The notes under the pieces were generated by a model that saw only the letters and a list, made by a program, of their open reading frames with translations, made no database searches and had not been told where the DNA came from. The position numbers were made by a program, and so were the translations under genes. A DNA stretch of 64,000 nt, taken from Bog-756 sp963828385 (GTDB lineage: Bacteria > Actinomycetota > Acidimicrobiia > Acidimicrobiales > RAAP-2). Below, one piece after another: positions 53,862-63,453 of this stretch (positions within the stretch are counted from its first letter, which is position 1; every line of letters starts with the position of its first letter). The stretch lies in assembly GCA_963828385.1 (NCBI GenBank), contig CAWHEF010000002.1, positions 2,232,001 through 2,296,000 on the forward strand, read 5' to 3'.

Positions 53862-55406
53862 CTACGGCGACGGTGCCGCCACCCGCCCGGCGGCCACGGC
53901 CGCCCCAGCGGTCACCTTGGCCGCCCGGGGTTCGATGGGCTGCCCGACGTCGAATGTACCGGGCGCCGTCGGCATGGGCGCGACCCGGTCCGAGGGGGCC
54001 GGGTTGCCCGCTTCCAGGTCCTCGAGGGTGCGGTGGGCGGGTTCGGGCAGGACGGTGGTGAGGAGGAAGCCCGAGATGGCGGCGGCTCCGGCGATGGCCA
54101 GCATCCCCCGGAGCCCCAGGCGGGACTGCAGCTGCGGGACGAGGAACACCCCGATGAACGCCCCGAGCTTGCCCACGCCGGCAGCGATGCCGTGACCGGT
54201 GGTACGCATGCTGACCGGGAACACCTCCGAGGGGAGGACGAACGTCGTCGTGTTCGGGCCGAACTCGACGAAGAAGTAGCTGAGCCCGAAGATGACGACG
54301 AAGGGGACGACCGTCGCCGTCAAGGCGGGGAACACGGCCAGTGCCATGAAGGCGACGGCCATGACGGCGAAGCCGATGAACTGGAGCCGCCGGTGCCCGA
54401 TCCGGTCCATGGTGAGGACGGCGACGACGTATCCGGGAACGGCGAACACGACGAACATGACGAGCGACCATACGAGCTTCATCTCGAGACTGGCTGTCGA
54501 ATCGACCTCCCGCAGGATCGTCGGAAGCGACAGCGTGTTTCCGTAATAGGCGTAGTCGAAGAGGAACCATGTGCCTGCCGTGCCGATCAGCAGCATCAGC
54601 ATCCGCCGGTTCCTCAGGAACTCGCCCAGGCCGAGCCGCCGGAGAGGAGCGGGTGAAGCTCCGTCGGCTCCGACGGTGCCCTGGGAGAACACCGCCAGCT
54701 CGTCACGAGCCCGCTCGCCGTGCCCGAGCACTTGGGCGGTGAACCGTGGCGACTCGGGCATCTTCGATCGCAGGTACACGACCCCGGCGGCCGGCACCGC
54801 ACCCAGGCCGAGGATGATCCGCCAGGTGGCGTCGTGGCCCAGACCAGAAGCCAGAAGGACGAGGGCCACGAGCGGGCCGACGATGAGGCCGAGTGCCTGC
54901 ATGGAGAAGACCATGCCCACCATCCGGCCCCGGTCGTCGCGATTGGAGTACTCGCTCATGAGCACGGCCGAGACCGGGTAGTCGCCGCCGATGCCGAGAC
55001 CGAGCACGAACCGGGCCACCACCAGCCAGATGAAGCCGGGAGCGACGGCCGAGGCCACGGCACCGACGATCATGATGCAGGCCACGGCCACGTACACCCG
55101 CTTGCGACCGAGGACGTCGGCGACCCTTCCGAACAGCGTCGCACCGACGAACGCCCCGAGAATCGCCGAGGCCGAGACCCAGCTCGTCTGGATCGTCGAC
55201 AGGTGCCACTGGACAGCGACGATGGCCGCCACCGTGGCGATGACGAACAGGTCGTAGGCGTCGGTGAAAAACCCCATGCCGGAGATCACGACGGCACGAC
55301 GGTGGAACCGGCTTCTCGGGGCGTCGTTCAGGAGGTCGCTGACCGAGACGGCCGCGCCGGGAGGGCGCATCCCGGCGTTCGCATCCCCCCTCGTGGTCAC
55401 CGGCAT
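53862..55406 (-). CDS. MFS transporter, phosphate:H+ symporter-like
   Basis: 514 residues, 12 membrane helices. FFTDAYDLFVIATVAAIVAV, FGRVADVLGRKRVY (MFS motif A) and RFVLGLGIGGDYPVSAVLMS match the Pho84/PHS branch of phosphate symporters. A long Pro/Ala tail ends it. ATG at 55406; a PHO box lies 150 bp upstream and divergent phoU next to it, both supporting phosphate transport. Confidence 0.88.
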   Translation of the reverse strand: MPVTTRGDANAGMRPPGAAVSVSDLLNDAPRSRFHRRAVVISGMGFFTDAYDLFVIATVAAIVAVQWHLSTIQTSWVSASAILGAFVGATLFGRVADVLGRKRVYVAVACIMIVGAVASAVAPGFIWLVVARFVLGLGIGGDYPVSAVLMSEYSNRDDRGRMVGMVFSMQALGLIVGPLVALVLLASGLGHDATWRIILGLGAVPAAGVVYLRSKMPESPRFTAQVLGHGERARDELAVFSQGTVGADGASPAPLRRLGLGEFLRNRRMLMLLIGTAGTWFLFDYAYYGNTLSLPTILREVDSTASLEMKLVWSLVMFVVFAVPGYVVAVLTMDRIGHRRLQFIGFAVMAVAFMALAVFPALTATVVPFVVIFGLSYFFVEFGPNTTTFVLPSEVFPVSMRTTGHGIAAGVGKLGAFIGVFLVPQLQSRLGLRGMLAIAGAAAISGFLLTTVLPEPAHRTLEDLEAGNPAPSDRVAPMPTAPGTFDVGQPIEPRAAKVTAGAAVAAGRVAAPSP

Positions 55407-55558
55407 GCTCTCCGTCGTCCCTCCTGTCTTCTGGTCTCTCCGGTCGGCACGTCTCCGGTCCTCACGCCCGGTACTACGTTGTGTCCAGGAGTCGCAGGCC
55501 TCCAGCGGCCGAGCCGCTCCTCTCCACTCTGACAACCGAAGGTGGACGTCAGGAATCC

Positions 55559-55580
55559 CCAACATGAACGAAAGGTGAAC
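55559..55580 (-). promoter_or_regulatory. PHO box (PhoP/SenX3-RegX3 type)
   Basis: On the minus strand GTTCACCTTTC and GTTCATGTTGG form an 11-bp direct repeat, the actinobacterial PHO box. It lies between the phosphate-type symporter and phoU. Confidence 0.75.
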
Positions 55581-55596
55581 ACTGGCCTAACTTCCG

Positions 55597-56277
55597 GTGT
55601 CCCAGGTGACCGATGCGCGCACTTCCAATCCCAGAACCGTGACGAACAAGCGACGTTCGGGCGGCGACGTCATCGAGCACAAGGTGATCCAGCTGTTCGC
55701 CCTGGTCTCAGAGGCGCTGTGTCGGGCGACCGATGCACTGCTCGGAGGTGAGACCGTGCTCGGACAACAGGTCATCGATGGAGACCAGGACGTCGACGAT
55801 CTGACCGCCCAGGTCGAACTGCTCGTGTGGGAGGAACTCGAGCAACGTCCGGTTCACGGCGACGAGCTCCAGTATCTCGTGGCCCTCCTTCTCATCATCC
55901 CCGAGCTCGAACGGAGCGCCGATCTGGCCGAGCACATCGCTCAACGCGCCGTCGGGCACCTCGGGACGGAGATGAGCGCTCGCAGCCGCGGCATCGTGCA
56001 GTTGATGACTGAGGTGGCGAACGAGATGTGGCAGCAGGCAGCAGACGCGTTCGGCGATCAAGCCAAGGTGGCGGACGCTCTGGCCAAAGCCGACGAGGAG
56101 ATGGACCTGCTCCACGATCGGTTGACCGCAGAAGTGGAGACCGAGGAGATGCCGGTGGCCATCGCCGCCCAGGTGACCCTGCTCGGTCGGTTCTACGAGC
56201 GGCTCGGCGATCACGCCGTGAACCTCGCCCGCCGGGTGGAGTTGCTGGCCGACGTGCGTCCGACCGGGAGTGCCTGA
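55597..56277 (+). CDS. phoU: PhoU-like phosphate-signalling protein
   Basis: 226 residues, all helical with two PhoU repeats. Metal-site acidic clusters appear as ETVLGQQVIDGDQDVDDLTA with LLLIIPELERSADLAEHIA and QVTLLGRFYERLGDHAVNLA (E/DxxxD motifs). Controls phosphate sensor kinase output and uptake. GTG start, alternative 55606. Unusual neighbour: an MFS symporter instead of the PstSCAB system. Confidence 0.87.
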   Translation: MSQVTDARTSNPRTVTNKRRSGGDVIEHKVIQLFALVSEALCRATDALLGGETVLGQQVIDGDQDVDDLTAQVELLVWEELEQRPVHGDELQYLVALLLIIPELERSADLAEHIAQRAVGHLGTEMSARSRGIVQLMTEVANEMWQQAADAFGDQAKVADALAKADEEMDLLHDRLTAEVETEEMPVAIAAQVTLLGRFYERLGDHAVNLARRVELLADVRPTGSA

Positions 56278-56320
56278 CCCGGCGCGGCGCGACGGCCTGA
56301 CCCGGCGCGACGACCTGACG
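56272..56320. repeat. Tandem repeats after phoU
   Basis: GCCTGACCCGGCGCG copies at 56272 and 56295 with a partial ACCTGACG. The first copy contains the phoU stop. Confidence 0.8.
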
Positions 56321-56333
56321 TTACGCTGGCACC

Positions 56334-57239
56334 GTGGTCTCGCTCCCCCGTCTGGATGACGTGCGCACCCTCGGCGGCTCCACCGTCAATCACGGGATCG
56401 AGACGTTCCGTGGACAACTACGACACCAGGTGCGGAAGTCGATGGGGATCACCGAGGAACCTGCGTCTGCCTGTTCCGATCCCGAGCTCGCCTACTTCCC
56501 GCCGGGCTCGATCACCCGGAGGGTCAACGGAGACTTCGCCTCGATGCTGGTCGGCGGCCTGAGCGCCCTCTTCCTCCAGATGCTCCACCCCTTGGCCATG
56601 GCCGGGGTCGCCGACCATTCGGACTTCCGCGTCGATCCCCTCGGCCGGCTCGACCGGACCGCCTCCTTCCTCGGGACGACCACCTTCGGCCGGCGTGACG
56701 AGGCCCTCTCCGCCATCGGCCGGGTTCGGGCCATCCACGATCATGTGGTGGGTGCCACCGCCGATGGGACGCCGTACGTAGCTTCGGACCCCGACCTCCT
56801 CACCTGGGTACACGCCGCCGAGACGCGGTGCTTCCTGAGCGCGTCCCTCGCCTATGGCGCGGGGCCCCTCCTCGCCGCCGAACACGACCGGTACCTCGAC
56901 GAGATGGCGAGGGTGGCGCTCGACCTCGGTGCCCGGAGCGTGCCCCGAAGCGTGGCCGAGCTCGACGACTACTTCGCCGGGATCCGCCCGCAGCTGGTTC
57001 TCACCCCCGAGGCGGCCTCGGCCCGCAATTTCATCCTCCTCGGGCCCAGCCGGTGGCCGCACGAGGCGACCGCCTACGGCCTCCTCCTCGCCGCCGCCCA
57101 GGGCATCCTGCCCGGGTGGGCCCGTCGCAAGCTCGGTCTCATCGCCGTCCCCGGGGTCGACGTCCTGGCCGTCCGACCTGCGGCGCGGGCCCTCACCACC
57201 GCGCTCCGCTGGGTGGTGGCCCCACCTGCCCGGGGTTGA
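56334..57239 (+). CDS. MpaB-like oxygenase (DUF2236)
   Basis: 301 residues. The DUF2236/latex-clearing family reads FASMLVGGLSALFLQMLHPL, GVADHSDF and WVHAAETRCFLSAS, with conserved His, His/Asp/Arg heme- or metal-side residues. Related enzymes oxidise rubber or mycophenolic intermediates; substrate here unknown. GTG at 56334 follows a leaderless-like context; no strong Shine-Dalgarno. Confidence 0.83.
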   Translation: MVSLPRLDDVRTLGGSTVNHGIETFRGQLRHQVRKSMGITEEPASACSDPELAYFPPGSITRRVNGDFASMLVGGLSALFLQMLHPLAMAGVADHSDFRVDPLGRLDRTASFLGTTTFGRRDEALSAIGRVRAIHDHVVGATADGTPYVASDPDLLTWVHAAETRCFLSASLAYGAGPLLAAEHDRYLDEMARVALDLGARSVPRSVAELDDYFAGIRPQLVLTPEAASARNFILLGPSRWPHEATAYGLLLAAAQGILPGWARRKLGLIAVPGVDVLAVRPAARALTTALRWVVAPPARG

Positions 57240-57350
57240 GCGGCCGCCCGGCATCGGCGCCGGCTCCGGAGACGCCGGTGCGAACACCGGCCGACCACGT
57301 CACAGCGACCGCTCGGTGACCGAACCCGTCGATATCGTTGGCGACCGACC

Positions 57351-60164
57351 GTGACCGACCCTCGTGACCCGACGACTGCCCAGGACGCCCGAGGGCGACG
57401 ATCACGCGGATCGCGGTGGATTGCCGGCGCCGTCATCGCCGTTGTCTTCACCTCCGTCGTCGCGCTCGTCGCCGTCAACGTCGCGCCCGGGCGCGCCACC
57501 GCCGCGGACGGGTCTCGACCGTCGGCCGCCGAGCAACGGGCGGCGACGGCGGCGTCGCTCTCCGATGATGACGACATCGGCGACCGCTGCCCGTGGCTGG
57601 AGACGGCCATGGACCGACGGGAACCTCCTTCACGGTTGGCGGCAGACGTGGTGGCTCGCATGACCACCGACGAGAAGCTGGGCGAGGTGGTCCTCGTCCA
57701 GACCGGGGGCTACGAGAACGTGAACGCGGGCGTGCCGCGGCTGTGCATCCCACCGCTCACGCTCCAGGACGGTCCACAGGGGGTGGCCTTCGGGGTCCAG
57801 GGAGTGACCCAGCTCCCCTCCCCGATCGCCGTGGCTGCCACGTTCGACCCGTCCATCGCCAGATCGTACGGGGGTGTCGTGGGAGCCGAGGCGGCCGGTG
57901 ACGGCTTCGACGTGATCCAGGGCCCGAACCTCAACATCGATCGCGTACCCGAAAACGGACGATCGTACGAGACCTTCGGGGAGGACCCGGCGCTCGTCTC
58001 GACCATGGGTGTGGCCGAGATCGAGGGGATCCAGTCGAAAGGGACCCTGGCCATGGCGAAGCACTTCGTCGCCTACAGCCAGGAGACCGATCGAGGTGAG
58101 CTCGACGAGGTGGTGGGCCAGCGGGCGCTCGAGGAGATCTACCTCCCGCCGTTCGCCGCCGCCGTCAGGAAGGCGCACGTGGCGTCGGTCATGTGCGCCT
58201 ATCCGCAGTTGAACGGCGTCTATCAGTGCCAGGACGGCTCGCTCGACTCGGTGCTGACCGGCTGGGGGTTCGCCGGGTTCGTCCGCTCCGACCTGAGCGC
58301 CGTGCACGTGCCGGCGGCCGCTCTCGGCGCCGGGGTCGATCTGGTGAAGCCGGCCAGCGTCAGCCGCCTCGTCACGCTCCTCCGGGCCCGGCTGCTGTCC
58401 GAGACCGTGCTGAACAGGGCGGTCGGTCGAGTGCTCACTGTCATGTTCGCCCACGGGCTCGTGGGTCGGACAATCGACAACGCGCCGGGCCACCCGGTGG
58501 CCACGCCCGCCCACGCCGGCGTGGCCCTGACGACGGCCGAGCGCGGTGCCGTGCTGCTGAAGAATAGGGACGGCATCCTGCCCCTGGCCGGCAGCGACCG
58601 CTCGGTAGCCGTCATCGGGGCGGACGCCGGGAGCCAACCGGTCACCACCGGCTACGGCAGCTCGAGGGTCCGGACCCCGCACGTGGCCGTTCCGCTCGCC
58701 TCGCTGCGCCGGCGAGCCGGCCGAGGGGTCTCGTTCACCTATGCGAGCGGCGGCAGCACCACGGCGCCCCTGCGGGCTGTCCCCACCGGCTATCTGACGC
58801 CGGACGGCGCAGGCGGCCACGGATTGACGTTGACCCTGGCTCAGGCCGGCGGGGGCGAGCATCATGCCTCGAAGTCAGCTGTCGTCCCGACGGTGAATGC
58901 CGAGCTCGCCCCCCATCTCCCCGAGAGCCCTCTGCTTCCCGGTGCCGGTCTGTCCGAGAACGTGGACGGCCTGCCCGATCAGTCGGGCGACCGGCGGCTC
59001 TCCATCGTCCCCCCGTCGCCCGGCCGTCGCTTCACGGGAACCGACATCGTCCTGCCCGCAGGATGGTCGAACGTATCCGCCACCTGGACCGGGACCTTCA
59101 CCCCCCCTACGAGTGGCCTCTACACCCTCTCGCTCCAGGGGTCGGGGGCGGCCTCGCTGACCTTGGACGGGACACCGGCGGTGTCCGACACGCTGAACCA
59201 CGCCCGTGGCCGGTGGTCCGAGACTGCGCTGCTCACCGGGGGGCATCCCTACCGGTTCGACCTGGCATGGCAGCCGATCCACAATCTGACCCCGACCGGG
59301 GAGTCCAGGACGAACCGCAGCACGCTCTCCCTTGGGGTGGAGTACGTGAGCGGGCGCATCGCCGCCGCGGTGGAGGCCGCACGCCGGTCCCGGGTGGCCG
59401 TGGTGTTCGCCAACGACTTCAGCTCGGAGGCGTTCGACAAGCCCTCCCTGTCGCTGCCCGGCGACCAGAACACCCTCATCGAGGCGGTGGCCGCTGTCAA
59501 TCCCCGGACCGTCGTCGTCCTCAACACCGGCGGCCCCGTCCTCATGCCGTGGATCGACCGGGTGGCCGGGGTCGTCGAGGACTGGTACCCGGGCGAGGCC
59601 GACGGAAACGGGATCGCCGCCCTCCTCTACGGAGCGGTGGACCCGTCCGGACACCTTCCGGTCACCTTCCCCGGGTCGCAGACAGGAGAGGCGATCAACG
59701 CACCGTCGCAGTGGCCGGGCATCGGTCTCACCGCCACCTACTCCGAGGGTCTCGAGGTCGGGTACCGCTACAACAACGCCACCGGGACGGCGCCCCTGTT
59801 CCCCTTCGGTTTCGGGCTGTCCTACACGACGTTCCACCTCGGCAACCTTGCCGTCACCCGGGCGAGCGGTGGCTACGACGTCCACGTCGACGTCAGCAAT
59901 ATCGGTGGGCGCTCCGGCACGGCCGTCCCCCAGGCCTACCTGACCTTCCCTGCGGCGGCCGATGAGCCCCCGGCCCAGCTCGTCGCGTTCGCACCGGTGG
60001 CGCTCGACCCGGGCCAGACCCGCCGCGTCACCATGTTCGTTCCCGACACGGCGCTGCGCGCCTTTCTCGGCGGATCATGGGTGACCGTGCCGGGCACCTA
60101 CACGGTCTCGGTGGGACAGTCCTCCGCCGACCTCTCCCTATCTCAGACGCTTCCCCAGCCCTGA
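57351..60164 (+). CDS. GH3 beta-glucosidase with PA14 domain
   Basis: 937-residue glycosidase. One N-terminal membrane anchor or signal helix (about 23-46), GH3 N-domain with DGPQGVAFG and nucleophile region GFVRSDLSAVH (Asp of SD), then a GH3 C-domain interrupted by a PA14-like carbohydrate domain (about residues 560-650, FTGTDIVLPAGW, WTGTFTPPTSGLYTLSLQGS) and a C-terminal fibronectin type III-like domain (about 820-930). Likely extracellular; hydrolyses beta-glucosides. GTG start. Confidence 0.9.
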   Translation: MTDPRDPTTAQDARGRRSRGSRWIAGAVIAVVFTSVVALVAVNVAPGRATAADGSRPSAAEQRAATAASLSDDDDIGDRCPWLETAMDRREPPSRLAADVVARMTTDEKLGEVVLVQTGGYENVNAGVPRLCIPPLTLQDGPQGVAFGVQGVTQLPSPIAVAATFDPSIARSYGGVVGAEAAGDGFDVIQGPNLNIDRVPENGRSYETFGEDPALVSTMGVAEIEGIQSKGTLAMAKHFVAYSQETDRGELDEVVGQRALEEIYLPPFAAAVRKAHVASVMCAYPQLNGVYQCQDGSLDSVLTGWGFAGFVRSDLSAVHVPAAALGAGVDLVKPASVSRLVTLLRARLLSETVLNRAVGRVLTVMFAHGLVGRTIDNAPGHPVATPAHAGVALTTAERGAVLLKNRDGILPLAGSDRSVAVIGADAGSQPVTTGYGSSRVRTPHVAVPLASLRRRAGRGVSFTYASGGSTTAPLRAVPTGYLTPDGAGGHGLTLTLAQAGGGEHHASKSAVVPTVNAELAPHLPESPLLPGAGLSENVDGLPDQSGDRRLSIVPPSPGRRFTGTDIVLPAGWSNVSATWTGTFTPPTSGLYTLSLQGSGAASLTLDGTPAVSDTLNHARGRWSETALLTGGHPYRFDLAWQPIHNLTPTGESRTNRSTLSLGVEYVSGRIAAAVEAARRSRVAVVFANDFSSEAFDKPSLSLPGDQNTLIEAVAAVNPRTVVVLNTGGPVLMPWIDRVAGVVEDWYPGEADGNGIAALLYGAVDPSGHLPVTFPGSQTGEAINAPSQWPGIGLTATYSEGLEVGYRYNNATGTAPLFPFGFGLSYTTFHLGNLAVTRASGGYDVHVDVSNIGGRSGTAVPQAYLTFPAAADEPPAQLVAFAPVALDPGQTRRVTMFVPDTALRAFLGGSWVTVPGTYTVSVGQSSADLSLSQTLPQP

Positions 60165-60310
60165 CGGCCGCTCCGAGGCCATGGCCATGCTCAGCCATCC
60201 GCTTGTCGCCGACGGCACCATCGATCTGGCTTCCGAGGCGACCCCGAAGCCCCCGGAGGGCTCACGGGGACGGGTGGACTACCATCCTCCAAGCGATACG
60301 AAGGAGCGCC

Positions 60311-61756
<1,446 letters not shown>

Positions 61757-61800
61757 GGCCCGGGGAAGCCATCCGGGACGGACACAGGGGGCGGCATAGC

Positions 61801-62522
61801 GTGCCGGAGGGGACCGACACGATGCAGGGCGAGGCGACCCGGTACCGGGTGGTCGACGCCGTGGCCACCATCACGCTCGACCGGCCCGAGCGCCTGAACG
61901 CCTGGACGGCGCGCATGAACGCCGAGTACCGGTCGCTGCTCCAGCGGGCCGAGGACGACCCGGCGGTCCGGGTCATCGTGGTCACCGGAGCCGGTAGCGG
62001 TTGCGCAAGCCGGTCGTGGCCGCCGTCAACGGTCCGGCCGCCGGCATCGGCTTCGCCCTGGCCTGTTACTGCGACGTCCGCCTGGCCGCCGCCGGGGCCA
62101 AGCTCACGACAGCGCACGGGAAGCTGGGGCTGCCCTGCGCGTTCGGCCTCGCCTGGCTGCTTCCCCGATTGGTGGGACTGGGCCGGGTCACGGACCTCAT
62201 CCTTTCCAGTCGGACCTTCACCGCCGAGGAGGCACTGGCCATGGGACTCGTGCTCGACGTCGTCCCCCGCACCGATCTTTCCGATCGGGCCCAGTCCTAC
62301 GCCGAGTCGCTCGCGACCTCGGTCTCGCCGGCTTCGCTCGCCGCCTCCAAGCGCCAGGTCTACGAGGCGTTGCATTCCTCGGCGTCCGAGTCGGTGGAGG
62401 CGGCGCAGCGCCTGCTCGACCCGATGATGGCCGGCGACGACTACCGGGAAGGAGTAGCCGCCCTGCGCCAGAAGCGGCCACCCCGCTTCGCTGATCTGGC
62501 GGCGCCGTCGGCCCAGGCCTGA
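61801..62522 (+). pseudogene. Enoyl-CoA hydratase, internally deleted
   Basis: Second crotonase. The first 65 residues (VATITLDRPERLNAWTARMN, VIVVTGAGSG) are normal. At about 62000 the frame shifts straight into LRKPVVAAVNGPAAGIGFAL, CYCDVRLAAAGAKLTTAHGK and the normal C terminus. The missing stretch is roughly 40-50 residues and holds the first oxyanion-hole loop (usually GFCAGAD), so the enzyme cannot work. GTG at 61801 or ATG at 61822 is the start. Confidence 0.8.
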
Positions 62523-62558
62523 CCGGCCCTTCTCACGGCTCGGGCCACGCCGGCCGCC

Positions 62559-63311
62559 TCACGAGTACATGAGCGACCCGGGGGTGGTGAGCAGCTCGCC
62601 GGTCTCGAGCCACGTCTTCAGCCCCGAGAGGATCATCGGCCAGCCTCCGTAGAGCTCGTCATTGGCCCCGTCGCGGAGCTGGTCATGGGTCACGATGAGC
62701 CGGCACGAGTCACCCACCGGTTCGATCTCCCAGGTGACCCTCGTCGTGCCCTCTGCCCGGACGTCGTCGCTCCACTGCGCCACCATGGTGTGGACGAGCC
62801 GGCGGGGAGGATCACCCTCCAAGACCTCGCCCTCAGCCAGAAGGGCCGTCCCGTCCCGAGCCGTCTGGCGGATGTGCGAACCGGGTGTCCAGGCCGATTC
62901 GACCGACGCCCCGAAGCTGTACTTCGCTCTTACTTCGGGGTCGGTGATCGCCTCCCACAGCCGTTCGGGCGTGGTGCGGATGTAGATCTCGAAGACCTTC
63001 TCCATGGTGCTCTCCAATCTGCGCTTGAGATCGCCGAGCCCGGCAGCCCACGGCTCGGCGTACTTGCTCACCCACCGGTCGTGGACGAGCCGGATCGGGA
63101 CCGGGTTCAAGAAGTGGAGCTTCTCCCGGCCGCGTCGCCTGGTGACGACGAGGCCCGCCCGTTCCAGCAGCTGGAGATGCTTCATCACGCCGAAGCGGGA
63201 CATGGCGAACCGCCCCTCGAGGGAGGACAACGTCTGGCCGTCCTCGCCGTAGAGCTCGTCCAGAAGTGCCCTCCTGGTGGGATCGGCCAGCGCCTTGAAC
63301 ACTGCATCCAC
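62559..63311 (-). CDS. ArsR-type regulator fused to SRPBCC/AHSA1 domain
   Basis: 250 residues from a leaderless GTG (63311); ATG 63320 is the alternative. Residues 1-95 are an ArsR winged helix (VFKALADPTRRALLDELYGE, SRFGVMKHLQLLERAGLVVT) and 105-250 an AHSA1/SRPBCC domain (VFEIYIRTTPERLWEAITDP, ...TRVTWEIEP). No Cys metal site. Such fusions sense hydrophobic ligands. ATG lies inside the TATAAT, so a later start is preferred. Confidence 0.85.
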   Translation of the reverse strand: MDAVFKALADPTRRALLDELYGEDGQTLSSLEGRFAMSRFGVMKHLQLLERAGLVVTRRRGREKLHFLNPVPIRLVHDRWVSKYAEPWAAGLGDLKRRLESTMEKVFEIYIRTTPERLWEAITDPEVRAKYSFGASVESAWTPGSHIRQTARDGTALLAEGEVLEGDPPRRLVHTMVAQWSDDVRAEGTTRVTWEIEPVGDSCRLIVTHDQLRDGANDELYGGWPMILSGLKTWLETGELLTTPGSLMYS

Positions 63312-63318
63312 GCCGGCC

Positions 63319-63347
63319 ATTATATGTGACTATTTGGTCACCTTCAA
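63319..63347 (-). promoter_or_regulatory. Strong promoter with operator in spacer, ArsR-AHSA1 gene
   Basis: TTGAAG-17 bp-TATAAT on the minus strand, an unusually good sigma-70 promoter for this DNA. The spacer holds GTGAC-N6-GTCAC (63326-63341), a likely autoregulatory site. TATAAT ends 7 nt before the GTG at 63311. Confidence 0.7.
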
Positions 63348-63453
63348 GACCCGTCGGTGCGGGCACGCCTGGAACGGCCGGTGGCGGCGCGCGAGAGCTG
63401 GAGCGGGCACCACCGCCGATCCAGGAGCCGAAGGGTGCCCGAGGAGGATGAGC

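Noticed and set aside
60165..60310. SAH riboswitch upstream of ahcY
   Set aside because: The region has GAGG and GGCTC pieces but not the conserved SAH-riboswitch core and pseudoknot order.
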